DNA of 64,000 nucleotides from Celeribacter litoreus (GCF_020165855.1 NZ_JAIUFY010000014.1:519636-583635), one strand, 5' to 3'; positions 19,340 through 29,523 are shown, numbered from the stretch's first letter. Numbers and translations: made by a program. Notes: generated from the sequence alone by a model not told the origin.

Positions 19340-20743
19340 ATGTCTGACATTCTGATCGTCGATGATGAGCGTGATATCCGCGAGTTGATCGGGGATATCT
19401 TGCAGGACGAAGGCTTCGAGACACGGTTGGCGTCGAACTCGGACGAATGCATGCGCGAGATTAACTCTGCCGTGCCGGCACTGATGATCCTCGATATCTG
19501 GCTCAAAGACAGTGACATGGACGGGATCGACATTCTCAAACATGTCAAACGTGAGCACCCTCAAGTGCCCATCATCATCATATCCGGTCACGGCAACATC
19601 GAGATTGCGGTCGCGGCGATTAAACAGGGGGCCTACGACTTTATCGAGAAGCCGTTCAACATTGACCAACTCATGGTCGTGATTGGTCGTGCGATGGAGG
19701 CCTCGCGCCTCCGCCGTGAAAACGCGACGCTCAAGAGGTCTTCCGGCGGCGATGTTGAGATGATCGGTGTCTCTGCGGCGTTCAAGGCGCTCAAGGGCAA
19801 TCTCGACAAGGTGACGAAATCGAACGGTCGTGTGATGCTCACCGGTCCTGCGGGCGTCGGGAAAGAGGTCGCCGCGCGTTACATTCATACCCAGAGCGAG
19901 CGACGGGATGCGCCTTTTGTGACGGTGTCTTCTGCGACCATCGAACCGGATCGGATGGAAGAGGTGCTCTTCGGGCGTGAGAGCGTGGAGCGCGGCATCG
20001 AGAAAGGTTTGCTGGAAGAGGCCAATGGCGGCGTCATCTATTTCGACGAGGTGGCGGATATGCCGCTCGGCACGCAGTCGAAAATCCTGCGCGTCCTCGT
20101 GGATCAGCGCTTTACCCGCGTCGGTGGCGGGGCGCAGGTCTCGGTCGATTTACGTGTGATCTCCTCGACATCCCGCGATCTGCTTGCGGAGATCGAAGGC
20201 GGCACATTTCGCGAAGAACTCTATCACCGCCTGAATGTTGTGCCGATCGAGGTGCCGGGGCTGGAGAAGCGCCGTGAGGATATTCCGGAGCTGGCTGCCT
20301 ACTTTATCGAGAAGCTGAACCGCGAACAGGGGCTGCCGCTGCGCAATCTTTCCGAGGATGCCTCGGCGATGTTGCAGACGATGGGATGGCCCGGAAACGT
20401 CCGTCAGCTCAAGAATGTGATCGAACGTGTGCTCATTCTCGGCGAGCCGTCAGGCGATATTGACGCGAGTGAGCTTCCTGCACAAGAAAGCAGCGCGGAG
20501 AGCGACGGGCAGGCCATGCTGTCTCCGGCGATCGCCACCTTGCCGTTGCGCGAGGCGCGCGAGGTGTTCGAACGCGAATATTTGCTCACTCAAATCAATC
20601 GCTTCGGCGGAAATATCTCCCGCACCGCGACCTTTGTTGGCATGGAGCGCTCGGCCCTTCACCGCAAGCTCAAGTCGCTCGGTGTCGTGACTGGAAACAA
20701 ACAGGGCAATCGTGTTGCCTATGTTTCCGAAGAGGCGGAGTAA
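19340..20743 (+). CDS. ntrX: Response regulator NtrX, atypical AAA+ without GAFTGA
   Basis: 467 residues: receiver with Asp52 (LMILDIW), AAA+ domain with Walker A GPAGVGKE and Walker B VIYFDEVAD, and a C-terminal Fis-type helix-turn-helix (GNISRTATFVGMERSALHRKL). As in the neighbouring NtrC, the GAFTGA loop is absent; the matching place reads FGRESVERGIEKG, so sigma54 contact is unlikely. It follows ntrY by 21 bases in the same operon. Confidence 0.94.
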   Translation: MSDILIVDDERDIRELIGDILQDEGFETRLASNSDECMREINSAVPALMILDIWLKDSDMDGIDILKHVKREHPQVPIIIISGHGNIEIAVAAIKQGAYDFIEKPFNIDQLMVVIGRAMEASRLRRENATLKRSSGGDVEMIGVSAAFKALKGNLDKVTKSNGRVMLTGPAGVGKEVAARYIHTQSERRDAPFVTVSSATIEPDRMEEVLFGRESVERGIEKGLLEEANGGVIYFDEVADMPLGTQSKILRVLVDQRFTRVGGGAQVSVDLRVISSTSRDLLAEIEGGTFREELYHRLNVVPIEVPGLEKRREDIPELAAYFIEKLNREQGLPLRNLSEDASAMLQTMGWPGNVRQLKNVIERVLILGEPSGDIDASELPAQESSAESDGQAMLSPAIATLPLREAREVFEREYLLTQINRFGGNISRTATFVGMERSALHRKLKSLGVVTGNKQGNRVAYVSEEAE

Positions 20744-20812
20744 AACGCACGCGGGTGTTGACCCTCCACCAGCAACCTGACAAGGCTGTCGCTAGGCAAG
20801 ATAGGTGATGTG

Positions 20813-22189
20813 ATGAAAGTCATCATTTGTGGCGCAGGTCAGGTCGGGTGGCAGATCGCCAAACAGCTTTCGGGCGAAAAGAACGATGTGACCGTTGTCG
20901 ACAACAATCCGGCACTGGTGAGACGCGCGACGGACACGCTTGATGTTCAGGGGATTGAGGGGCACGCCTCCTATCCCGATGTGCTCGACCGTGCGGGGGC
21001 ACGTGACGCCGATATGGTGATCGCGGCAACGCATTCCGACGAGGTGAATATGGTCACCTGTCAGGTCGCGCATTCCGTCTTTGCGGTCCCGCGCAAAATC
21101 GCGCGTTTGCGGGCGCAGAGCTATTTGACGGCAATCTATTCCGATCTCTACCGGCGCGATCACATGCCGATCGACGTGGTGATCAGCCCGGAACGCGAGG
21201 TGGCTGAGGCCGCTTTGCGGCGTCTGGCGGCACCGGCCGCGTTCGATACGCAGACCTTTCTGGCTGGGCGCGCGCAGCTGCTCGGGATTTACCTCGAAGA
21301 GGATTGCGCCGTCCTCAATACATCTCTCGGCGAGCTGACCGAACTCTTCTCGACTCTGCGTGCCATTGTCGTGGGTGTACGTCGTGAGGGCCGTCTGTTT
21401 GCCCCGACGAAGGGTGATCAGCTTTTCGCGGGGGATGAAGTCTATGTCTTCGCGAAGTCCGAGGACATCACGCGGACGCTAGAGATTTTCGGCAAGACGC
21501 ACTCCAAACAGGAGCGTGTGGTCATTCTCGGCGGCGGGAACGTCGGTCTCGCCGTGGCTCAGGCGCTCGAGACTCGGACGGAGCGGGTGCGCACAAAAAT
21601 CGTGGAGCGGAACCGTGCCGTGGCAGAACGCGCTGCAGACAGTCTGGAACGCACGATTGTTCTCAATGGCGATGCGCTCGACCATGAAATTCTCGCCGAG
21701 GCGGGGATCAGCCGCTCTGATGCCGTGCTCTGCGTGACCGACGACGATAAGGTGAACATGCTCGCCGCTGTGCGGGCAAAGCAGGCCGGATCGCGGATGG
21801 CAATCTGTCTCGTGAATGATCCGTCACTTGTGTCCATTCTTAACGCCCTCGACATTGACGCCTATATCAACCCGCGTGCGACGACCGTCTCGTCCATCCT
21901 GCGTCACATTCGTCACGGGCGTGTGCGCAACGTCTACTCCATCGGTGACGGTGAGGCAGAAGTCATCGAGGCACAGGTGCTCTCGACTTCGCCGATTTCT
22001 GGCAAACGGATCAAAGACATCGCGTTTCCGGAAGGGGCGCTCGTGGGGGCGATCAGCAAGGGCGATGACTACGTTAAACCGAAAGGGGACACGCGCATTG
22101 ATGAAGGGGATGTGATCACTATCTTCGCGCTCGCGAATGACGTGCCCGAGGTTGAACGGCTTCTCCAAGTGTCCATCGACTATTTCTAA
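20813..22189 (+). CDS. trkA: Trk potassium uptake regulatory protein TrkA
   Basis: 458-residue peripheral membrane protein with two RCK units, each a Rossmann NAD-binding fold (MKVIICGAGQVGWQIAKQL at the start, VVILGGGNVGLAVAQAL near residue 233) plus a TrkA-C domain. It gates the TrkH potassium channel. ATG 20813 is preferred over GTG 20810. The stop codon shares one base with the trkH start, so the two are translationally coupled. Confidence 0.96.
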   Translation: MKVIICGAGQVGWQIAKQLSGEKNDVTVVDNNPALVRRATDTLDVQGIEGHASYPDVLDRAGARDADMVIAATHSDEVNMVTCQVAHSVFAVPRKIARLRAQSYLTAIYSDLYRRDHMPIDVVISPEREVAEAALRRLAAPAAFDTQTFLAGRAQLLGIYLEEDCAVLNTSLGELTELFSTLRAIVVGVRREGRLFAPTKGDQLFAGDEVYVFAKSEDITRTLEIFGKTHSKQERVVILGGGNVGLAVAQALETRTERVRTKIVERNRAVAERAADSLERTIVLNGDALDHEILAEAGISRSDAVLCVTDDDKVNMLAAVRAKQAGSRMAICLVNDPSLVSILNALDIDAYINPRATTVSSILRHIRHGRVRNVYSIGDGEAEVIEAQVLSTSPISGKRIKDIAFPEGALVGAISKGDDYVKPKGDTRIDEGDVITIFALANDVPEVERLLQVSIDYF

Positions 22190-23736
22190 TGAACCGCTTC
22201 TCGCGCATGCCGTTTTTCGTCCAGCTGATGCTGGTCTCCGGGGGGGCGATGCAGATCCCCGCGATCTACGGACTTGTGCTGGACGAAATGTTCGTCTCGC
22301 GGACCTTCTTTTATTCGGGCATCCTGTTTTGCACCTTGGCGGTCTTTATCGCGATTGCGCGCTACCGCCCCGGGGCGTCCGAGGATCGTGAGAGCAAGCG
22401 TGATCGCGACCGCGAAGGGCGCAATCAGCTTTTGACGCTTGTGGCGACTTACACGTTGTTGCCGCTGATCCTCGCGGTGCCATTCTCCGAAGCCACCCGC
22501 GACACGACCTATTTCAACGCCTATTTCGAGATGGTTTCAGCGCTGACCACCACGGGTGCGACCCTGTTCGATGATCCCGCGCGGCTCTCTGATCCGGTGC
22601 ACCTGTGGCGGGCGCTGGTGGGGTGGCTCGGCGGATTGTTCGCGTGGGTGACAGCAGTGGCCGTGCTTGCGCCGCTCAATCTTGGTGGGTTCGAGGTCAT
22701 TTCTTCGCGCCAACCCGGTCAGTCCGAAGTGCGCGCGACGCAGATCACCCGCATCGCGGCCGCGCCGGAACGTCTGGCGAAATTCACGTCCAAGCTCTTT
22801 CCCGTCTATCTCGGACTGACCCTCGCGCTCTGGTTCGCTTTGGCGATGGTGGGATCGTCAGGATATGTGGCGCTCTGTCACGCAATGTCGGTGATGGCGA
22901 CCTCGGGCATCTCTCCGGTCGGAGGGCTGACGCAGGCCAACACCGGCTTTTTCGGGGAATTGGTGATCTTCGCCTTCCTGTTCCTCGCAGTCTCGCGCAA
23001 GACCTTCACGGTAGATGAAACGCGCCTCGACGCGCCGCCGCTCTACCGCGACCCCGAGGTGAAGATCGGTATGTCACTGATCATCCTTATCCCTGTCTTC
23101 CTGTTCCTGCGCCATTGGGTTGCGGTGTTGGAAGTGTCCGGCGATTGGACCTTCACGCGCGCCATTTCCTCGCTTTGGGGCGGGACGTTCATGGTGCTGT
23201 CCTTCCTCTCGACCGCCGGATTTGAAAGCAGCGGCTGGGAAGAGGCGCGGCTGTGGTCCGGGCTTCAAGCCCCGGGGGTTCTTCTCATGGGGCTTGCGCT
23301 CTTCGGGGGCGGGGTGGCGACCACGGCGGGCGGGGTGAAACTTCTCCGGCTCTATGCGCTCGTGCGGCACGGAGAGCGCGAGATCGAGAAACTGATCTCT
23401 CCGCACTCTGTTGGCGGTGCGGGCGCGATGGCCCGCCGCATCCGACGGGAGGGGGCCTATGTGGCATGGGTTTACTTCATGGTCTTCGCCTTCACGATTG
23501 CGGCGGTCATGATGCTTCTGTCGCTGTTGGGGCTCCATTTCGAGCCTGCGGTGGTGTTTACGATTTCGGCCCTGACGACGACCGGGCCGCTTGTCGATGT
23601 CGCGGGAGATTCCTCGCTCAGCTATGCGAGTCTCGGCACGGCGGAGAAATCTGTGCTCGCAGGAGCGATGGTTTTGGGGCGTCTGGAGATGCTTGCAATC
23701 ATCGCGCTGCTTAATCCCGACTTTTGGCGTCGTTAG
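22189..23736 (+). CDS. trkH: Trk-type potassium transporter, TrkH family
   Basis: 515-residue inner-membrane protein with repeated pore motifs typical of TrkH: SALTTTGATLF, ATSGISPVGG, FLSTAGFESSG and a final SALTTTGPLV. It has about ten to twelve hydrophobic segments. Pairs with the preceding trkA to form the Trk uptake system. The N-terminus (MNRFSRMPFFVQLML) is somewhat shorter than E. coli TrkH. Confidence 0.94.
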   Translation: MNRFSRMPFFVQLMLVSGGAMQIPAIYGLVLDEMFVSRTFFYSGILFCTLAVFIAIARYRPGASEDRESKRDRDREGRNQLLTLVATYTLLPLILAVPFSEATRDTTYFNAYFEMVSALTTTGATLFDDPARLSDPVHLWRALVGWLGGLFAWVTAVAVLAPLNLGGFEVISSRQPGQSEVRATQITRIAAAPERLAKFTSKLFPVYLGLTLALWFALAMVGSSGYVALCHAMSVMATSGISPVGGLTQANTGFFGELVIFAFLFLAVSRKTFTVDETRLDAPPLYRDPEVKIGMSLIILIPVFLFLRHWVAVLEVSGDWTFTRAISSLWGGTFMVLSFLSTAGFESSGWEEARLWSGLQAPGVLLMGLALFGGGVATTAGGVKLLRLYALVRHGEREIEKLISPHSVGGAGAMARRIRREGAYVAWVYFMVFAFTIAAVMMLLSLLGLHFEPAVVFTISALTTTGPLVDVAGDSSLSYASLGTAEKSVLAGAMVLGRLEMLAIIALLNPDFWRR

Positions 23737-23913
23737 CGCAACCATCATTTTTCGCCCCGTTTTATGGCGCATAATTGCGTCGGTTGCACAGGGAAGAAGC
23801 GGAAAATCAGGCGCTTATCTTGACATTCCGCAAATCTCGCGATGAGGTGTCGTCATCCGCTGTCGCCCGAGGGACAGTTCGCATCATAAAGCGCAAGAAA
23901 AAGGCAAAAGACT

Positions 23914-24150
23914 ATGGCCGGTGATAAACAAAATCTTCAGGACGCATTCCTCAATCATGTTCGCAAGACCAAGGTGCCCGTCACGATCTTCCTGATCAAC
24001 GGCGTCAAGCTGCAGGGCGTGATTACGTGGTTCGATAACTTCTGCGTTCTCCTGCGCCGCGATGGTCAATCGCAACTCGTGTACAAACACGCGATTTCGA
24101 CCATCATGCCCGCCCAGCCGATCAACCTGTACGACGGCGAAGAAGGCTGA
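23914..24150 (+). CDS. hfq: RNA chaperone Hfq
   Basis: 78 residues, normal family length. Sm1 motif ([29 protein letters not shown]) and Sm2 motif ([12 protein letters not shown], the conserved YKHA) are complete; the C-terminal tail is short as usual in alphaproteobacteria. It forms a hexamer that pairs small RNAs with mRNAs. Upstream of hflX, as in many proteobacteria. Confidence 0.97.
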   Translation: MAGDKQNLQDAFLNHVRKTKVPVTIFLINGVKLQGVITWFDNFCVLLRRDGQSQLVYKHAISTIMPAQPINLYDGEEG

Positions 24151-24275
24151 TCCCCTTCGATTTATGACGATTTGGGGCCTGCTCGGACATCCGACGCGGG
24201 CCTTTGGTCTGGACAAACCTGCGTCGCACCCCTTGCGCCTGTGCGGTCCGCGCCCTAAGTGGCGCATGAGGGTTC

Positions 24276-25616
24276 ATGGCCAGTCTTTCGGCGCAGAACC
24301 AGACGACAAAGGAGGCCCGATTGGGCGATTTCTACGACCACGAGGTTCAACCAACCCGCGCATGGGTGCTGCATCCCGACATTACATCCGACCGCGACAG
24401 GCGCGATGCGCAGGCGGGACTTGAGGAAGCGATCGCGCTCGCGGGAGCTTTGCCCAATCTTGAAGTGATCGGTGCAGACGTTGTGCGGCTTCCGCGAATC
24501 CAGCCGGGGCATCTGTTCGGGACGGGTAAGATCGACGAGTTGAAAGAGCGCCTCAAGGCGGCAGAAGTCGAACTCGTGCTCATCGACGGACCCGTCAGTC
24601 CGGTGCAGCAGCGGAACCTTGAGAAAATCTGGAAGGTCAAATTGCTCGACCGGACGGGTCTCATCCTCGAAATCTTCTCCGACCGTGCGCGCACCCGAGA
24701 AGGTGTGCTTCAGGTCGAAATGGCGGCGCTCAGTTATCAGCGCACGCGCCTCGTGCGGGCGTGGACCCACCTTGAACGTCAGCGGGGTGGTCTCGGCTTC
24801 GTGGGTGGTCCCGGTGAGACGCAGATCGAGGCCGACCGCCGCGCCATTGACGAGCAACTGACCCGTTTGCGTCGCCAGCTAGAGAAAGTCGTAAAAACAC
24901 GCGAATTGCACCGCGCATCCCGTGCGAAAGTGCCGTTCCCCATTGTTGCGCTCGTTGGTTACACCAACGCGGGCAAATCGACCTTCTTTAACAAAGTCAC
25001 CGGCGCCGACGTGTTCGCCAAAGACATGCTCTTTGCAACGCTCGACCCGACAATGCGACAGCTTGCGATTCCGGATGCCCATGGCGGCGACCGTGAGATC
25101 ATCATGTCCGACACCGTGGGCTTTATTTCGAACCTTCCGACGCAGCTCGTAGCCGCGTTCCGCGCGACGCTCGAAGAGGTGCTTGATGCCGATCTGATCC
25201 TGCATGTGCGCGATATTTCCTCTGACGAGACCGAGCATCAAAAAGAGGACGTTCTCAAAATCCTCTCTGACCTCGGGATCAAGGAAGACGCGCCGATGCT
25301 CGAGGTCTGGAACAAGATCGACCTTCTGCCGGATGAGGCGCGTGAGGCGCGTCTCGAACGGGCTGCGGATGCCGACGATATCTTTGCAATATCGGCGGTG
25401 ACGGGCGAGGGGATCGATGACCTCCTCGCGGCCGTGTCTGCCTACTTTGAGGAAGATAAGATCACCCGCGAGATGGTTTTGCCCTACGCGGAGGGGCGCA
25501 AACGGGCGTGGCTTTTCGAAGAAGGGGTTGTGCAGGCCGAGGAAATGACCGAGGAAGGCTACAAACTCAGCCTGCTCTGGACACCGCGCCAGGAAAAACA
25601 ATTTCGGGAGATGTGA
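24276..25616 (+). CDS. hflX: Ribosome-associated GTPase HflX
   Basis: 446 residues. N-terminal HflX domain (FGTGKIDELKERL...VLIDGPVSPVQQRNLEK), a linker with the glycine-rich GPGETQIEADRRAI helix, then the G domain with GYTNAGKST (G1, ~residue 228), DTVGFISNLP (G3) and WNKIDLL (G4). HflX splits stalled ribosomes under stress. Located 125 bases after hfq. Confidence 0.96.
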   Translation: MASLSAQNQTTKEARLGDFYDHEVQPTRAWVLHPDITSDRDRRDAQAGLEEAIALAGALPNLEVIGADVVRLPRIQPGHLFGTGKIDELKERLKAAEVELVLIDGPVSPVQQRNLEKIWKVKLLDRTGLILEIFSDRARTREGVLQVEMAALSYQRTRLVRAWTHLERQRGGLGFVGGPGETQIEADRRAIDEQLTRLRRQLEKVVKTRELHRASRAKVPFPIVALVGYTNAGKSTFFNKVTGADVFAKDMLFATLDPTMRQLAIPDAHGGDREIIMSDTVGFISNLPTQLVAAFRATLEEVLDADLILHVRDISSDETEHQKEDVLKILSDLGIKEDAPMLEVWNKIDLLPDEAREARLERAADADDIFAISAVTGEGIDDLLAAVSAYFEEDKITREMVLPYAEGRKRAWLFEEGVVQAEEMTEEGYKLSLLWTPRQEKQFREM

Positions 25617-25619
25617 CCC

Positions 25620-25958
25620 ATGTCGCTCAATCTTTATCTTTTCCTGATTGAAGCCACCGCCAGCCAAGCGCTCGCGGTGCAAAAGCCCGAGGTGCGCGTC
25701 GGTGGCCGCTATATGATCAACTGTTTCGCAGTTGAAAGCTCTCTTGAAAAAGCAAAGGCCCCGCTGCCTCGCTATTTCCGCAAGATCGGCTGGAATAGTG
25801 TCGAGATCAAAGGCGAGAAGCAGGTTCCGCCAACGCTCCGCGCGATCTCTGAACCCAAACTCCGTGAGGCGGCTGAGACCGCCGCAAAACGCGGCGTGGC
25901 CTTCGTTGTTTACACCCAAGAGGTGAAACAGGCGGCCGAGGCCAAACCGGACGCCTGA
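25620..25958 (+). CDS. Conserved-looking hypothetical protein downstream of hflX
   Basis: 112 residues, start three bases after the hflX stop, so almost certainly cotranslated. No signal peptide or clear membrane helix. The N-terminus (MSLNLYLFLIEATASQALAVQKPEVRVGGRYMINCFAVESS) suggests a small alpha/beta fold; the C-terminal half is helical and charged. I do not recognise the family and assign no function. Confidence 0.7.
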   Translation: MSLNLYLFLIEATASQALAVQKPEVRVGGRYMINCFAVESSLEKAKAPLPRYFRKIGWNSVEIKGEKQVPPTLRAISEPKLREAAETAAKRGVAFVVYTQEVKQAAEAKPDA

Positions 25959-25976
25959 TCCGCGTTTTTCGTCTAA

Positions 25977-28439
25977 TTACTGCTGTGCCGGGATCAGATG
26001 CATGATCCCGACCCCTGCCGCGCGCGCCAGTTCCGGATCGAGGCTCATCGGCACATATTCCCCGCGGCGCCATAGCTCGCCCAGATCGTCATAGTGGCGG
26101 CTCAGCGGATGACCGGATTGACCCGTGGCCGTGATGAAGACCGAGCTATCCGGATCCGCGAAATCATAGACCCCGCGATAGGCCGCGCCATGGACGTTCG
26201 CAAACGGCTCTGCGCCTTCGCCAGATGTGACGCCCCGCATCAAGGTGTTGTCGCCGCCCGAGGTGGTCTGGCGAATATTCACGACCCATTTCAGGAACGG
26301 CACCTCGCCCAAGACCGGATGGTCATGCTGCGCGATATGGGCATCGCCCCAGCGCAAGCTTTCGAGGTTGGACGAGTAGTGCTCTGCGATCCAAAGAAGC
26401 GCATCGTCGAGCGCCATGCGCGCAATGTCCGTGCAGGTCTCTTTTGGAGCGGACTGGATAACGTCGCACCAGACCGAGGCCCCGTCGATGTCGCGATAGA
26501 CCCGTTCGATAAACACCGGATCTACGTGGGTGAATTCGCGCGACAGCGGGCCGATGTCGTCGCGGATCAGACGGTCCTGAAGGGCGCGCATCCATGCGTA
26601 GTAGATGAGCGGCTCCGGCAGGTGTTCGTTCATCTCCCCGTTCCATGCCGCGAGCATGTCCAAAGCATGCTGTCGTTGACGCTGTGGCGTGCCCTCGGGC
26701 GCTGCTTCTCCGGTGAACCATAGGTCGGCCCCGACGAGCGGCAGGAGCGCGCGGGCAGAGGGCGAGACGATGTCGTTCTGGATCTCGATAAAGCTATCAC
26801 GCGTGTGAACTTCACGGGCCTGCATCAGGCGGGTCCAGCGCTGAATACGCTGCGTGTCGCCCCAGTGGTAGCTCAGGTGGTCAGGAAACGGCAGGTCGAC
26901 GGTTTTGTTGTTCGTATTGCCGAGCACTTCGTCACGCTCCGTGGTGAATTTCGGCAGATCGTCAAAGTCACGCCAGCCCTGCCAGCGGTTCGTCTCGATC
27001 CAGCCGGGCGAGGGGATGCGGCCTTGGCTCTGATGCGCTGCATCACGACGCGGCGCGCGGCCGATGACGGCCATCTGGACACGATCCGGATCGGCCAGTG
27101 TGAGGTTCAACGACGGCGCGGCAAAGTCGCTCGCCGCAGAAAGCGCTCCGCGCATGGTGTTCGCGTGGTTTAGGGACACAAGGGCCGTCATGGAGCGGTC
27201 GTCGGGGACTAGGGCCGTCCAGTTTACTGACACGATATGTCCCGGCGGTGTGATCGTATCCACGTCAAAGGCCGTTTTTGGCAGGATCGGCCCGTTCTCG
27301 CTCCATTGCAGGGTGAGCGTGACGGGGGCAGCGTCCTTGATCTGAACAATGGAGGGGCGTGTGCGGAGCGGCGCGTAACCGCGCGGCGTGAGCACCTCGT
27401 CCGGATTGTCGGGGTTCACGCGTTCGATGTGCAGATCGGCGTCATCGAGGTAGGAGGCGGTAATGCCCCAGCCGAAGTCCTGACGTCGACCCGAGACAAT
27501 CCCCGGAATACCCGGAACCGAGGCGCCGATCACGCCGCCCGTGGAAAGCTCCAGCCGCGCGAGATACCACGCGCCGGGCGCGGAAAAGCCGAGGTGGGGG
27601 TCATTGGCGAGGAGTGTTGCGCCCGTCGCTGAGCGCTCCGGAGACGCCGCCCATGCGTTGGATGCCCCCGCCAGACCGCGTTCGGGGAAGGGCGAGAGCG
27701 CGTATTTCGTGCCGCTAGTTTGCTGTCCCGGCTGTACCTCCGGAAAGAGCGCTGCGAAAGCGGGGAGGACCGCGCTACCGGTGCCGGGGGCGTCGGGCAT
27801 GAGGTCTTTGAGGCGGTCGTCATTCAGGAGAAGGGAACTGCGCGCGCGCAGCACTTCGTCCGGAATTTGCTCGGACAGTTGAAGCGCGACGAGTTTCAGG
27901 ATCGCGATGGAATCTGCGGGCCGCCAATAGGCGATTTCTGTCGGAAAAAGAAAGAACTCCGGTGCACCACGTCCGCGCGCGCCTGCATTCACCTCTGCAA
28001 TCCACGCGTTTACACCGCGGGCATAGGCCTCTAGCGCGGCTGTCGTCTCCGGACTTTGCACAGTGGCTGACGCGAGTGCGGCGTCATAGACCCCGAGCCG
28101 CCGCATCAGGACATCGGTTTCGAACGTGCGCTCGCCGAACATCTCCGACAGTTTCCCCTGCGCCGTCCGCCGCAGGAGCATCATCTGGAATAAACGATCC
28201 TGTGCATGGGCGAAACCGAGGCCGAAATAGACGTCTTCATCTGTGGCGCCGAAAATGTGCGGCACGTTTGCGTTGTCGCGCGCGATCTCCACCGGCGCGC
28301 TGACCCCCGCGACGGGATAATCCGCATCGTAATCGGGCAGGGAACGCCCCGCGAGCCAATAGCTCAGCCACAGTCCAGCAAATGTCAGGACAACAAGTGC
28401 GGTCACAAGCTTGAACAAAATCGAAAAAATGCGGGCCAT
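25977..28439 (-). CDS. Penicillin-acylase family (Ntn-hydrolase) protein
   Basis: 820-residue precursor of an amidase of the penicillin G acylase/acyl-homoserine-lactone acylase family. Residues 8-28 form a membrane anchor or uncleaved signal, so export is expected. The autocatalytic nucleophile is Ser260 in GASNAWAASPERS, which would become the N-terminus of the beta chain; the alpha part has the VPHIFGATDEDVYFGLGFAHAQDRLFQM signature. Start ATG 28439 puts the anchor at the N-terminus; a longer frame to 28538 lacks support. The substrate (beta-lactam, N-acyl amino acid or AHL) is unknown. Confidence 0.88.
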   Translation of the reverse strand: MARIFSILFKLVTALVVLTFAGLWLSYWLAGRSLPDYDADYPVAGVSAPVEIARDNANVPHIFGATDEDVYFGLGFAHAQDRLFQMMLLRRTAQGKLSEMFGERTFETDVLMRRLGVYDAALASATVQSPETTAALEAYARGVNAWIAEVNAGARGRGAPEFFLFPTEIAYWRPADSIAILKLVALQLSEQIPDEVLRARSSLLLNDDRLKDLMPDAPGTGSAVLPAFAALFPEVQPGQQTSGTKYALSPFPERGLAGASNAWAASPERSATGATLLANDPHLGFSAPGAWYLARLELSTGGVIGASVPGIPGIVSGRRQDFGWGITASYLDDADLHIERVNPDNPDEVLTPRGYAPLRTRPSIVQIKDAAPVTLTLQWSENGPILPKTAFDVDTITPPGHIVSVNWTALVPDDRSMTALVSLNHANTMRGALSAASDFAAPSLNLTLADPDRVQMAVIGRAPRRDAAHQSQGRIPSPGWIETNRWQGWRDFDDLPKFTTERDEVLGNTNNKTVDLPFPDHLSYHWGDTQRIQRWTRLMQAREVHTRDSFIEIQNDIVSPSARALLPLVGADLWFTGEAAPEGTPQRQRQHALDMLAAWNGEMNEHLPEPLIYYAWMRALQDRLIRDDIGPLSREFTHVDPVFIERVYRDIDGASVWCDVIQSAPKETCTDIARMALDDALLWIAEHYSSNLESLRWGDAHIAQHDHPVLGEVPFLKWVVNIRQTTSGGDNTLMRGVTSGEGAEPFANVHGAAYRGVYDFADPDSSVFITATGQSGHPLSRHYDDLGELWRRGEYVPMSLDPELARAAGVGIMHLIPAQQ

Positions 28440-28549
28440 AGGCGTGTGTGGATCCAAAAGGGGGTTGCAGCTTTTCGAGTTGACGCTGGGGCGCCAATCT
28501 CTACCGTTTGCGCACGCCTTAAACCATATGTCACGCAAAGGGGAAAGCC

Positions 28550-29425
28550 ATGGCGAAAGTCACATTTTTGGGTCTCGGAGTCATGGGATATCCGATGGCG
28601 GGGCATCTCGTTGCCAAAGGCCATGATGTCACCGTCTACAACCGCACCACAGCCAAGGCCGAGGCCTGGGCCAAGGAACACGGCGGGTCCTTTGCTGCGA
28701 CGCCTGCAGCGGCCGTCGAAGGCGCTGATTTTGTGATGGCCTGTGTAGGCAACGACGACGATCTGCGGTCTGTCTGCGTTGGTGAAGACGGCGCGTTCGT
28801 GGGCATGAAATCCGGCGCGATTTTCGTGGACCACACGACGGTGAGTGCAAAAGTGACGCGGGAACTCGCCGAAATCGCAGCGGAAAAGGGCCTCGGCTAT
28901 GTCGATGCGCCTGTGTCCGGCGGTCAGGCGGGGGCCGAGAACGGTGTGCTCTCTGTCATGTGTGGCGGCTCTGAGTCGGATTATGCGACAGCGGAGCCTG
29001 TCATGGCGGCTTACGGCAAGATCGTGAAGCGTCTGGGCGAGGTCGGCATGGGCCAGACCGCGAAGATGTGTAACCAGATTTGTATCGCAGGCCTCGTGCA
29101 GGGTCTCGCCGAAGCTTTGGTTTTGGCTGAAAAGTCTGGTCTTGATGGCGAAGCGCTCGTCGATGTGATTTCCGGCGGCGCGGCGGGGTCGTGGCAGATG
29201 GTCAACCGCCACAAAACCATGCTCGAGGGTCACTATGAGCACGGGTTTGCTGTCGATTGGATGCGCAAGGACCTCGCGATCTGCCTCGAAGCTGGTGATG
29301 AAGTGGGCGCGCCGATGCCGGTGACGGCGCTTGTGGATCAATTCTATAAAGACGTTCAGAACATGGGCGGTGGTCGTTGGGACACCTCATCCCTGATGGC
29401 GCGTCTCAAAGCGCTCTCGTCCTGA
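28550..29425 (+). CDS. NAD(P)-dependent beta-hydroxyacid dehydrogenase (GLYR1/3-HIBADH family)
   Basis: 291 residues. Rossmann motif VTFLGLGVMGYPMAGHL at the start, substrate motif YVDAPVSGGQAGAENG, and catalytic Lys in GMGQTAKMCNQ. Family members act on 3-hydroxyisobutyrate, tartronate semialdehyde, succinic semialdehyde or glyoxylate; the precise substrate cannot be fixed. AAAGGGGA precedes the ATG. Divergent from the penicillin-acylase gene with 110 bases between the two starts. Confidence 0.87.
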   Translation: MAKVTFLGLGVMGYPMAGHLVAKGHDVTVYNRTTAKAEAWAKEHGGSFAATPAAAVEGADFVMACVGNDDDLRSVCVGEDGAFVGMKSGAIFVDHTTVSAKVTRELAEIAAEKGLGYVDAPVSGGQAGAENGVLSVMCGGSESDYATAEPVMAAYGKIVKRLGEVGMGQTAKMCNQICIAGLVQGLAEALVLAEKSGLDGEALVDVISGGAAGSWQMVNRHKTMLEGHYEHGFAVDWMRKDLAICLEAGDEVGAPMPVTALVDQFYKDVQNMGGGRWDTSSLMARLKALSS

Positions 29426-29523
29426 TCTGCATCGACCTCTGAAAAGCAGCTGTATCATCCGGCTCGGTCTTCAACTGGGCCGGAAGGGCTGCTATATAGG
29501 CGTCTGACCAAAGGACGTGACCT

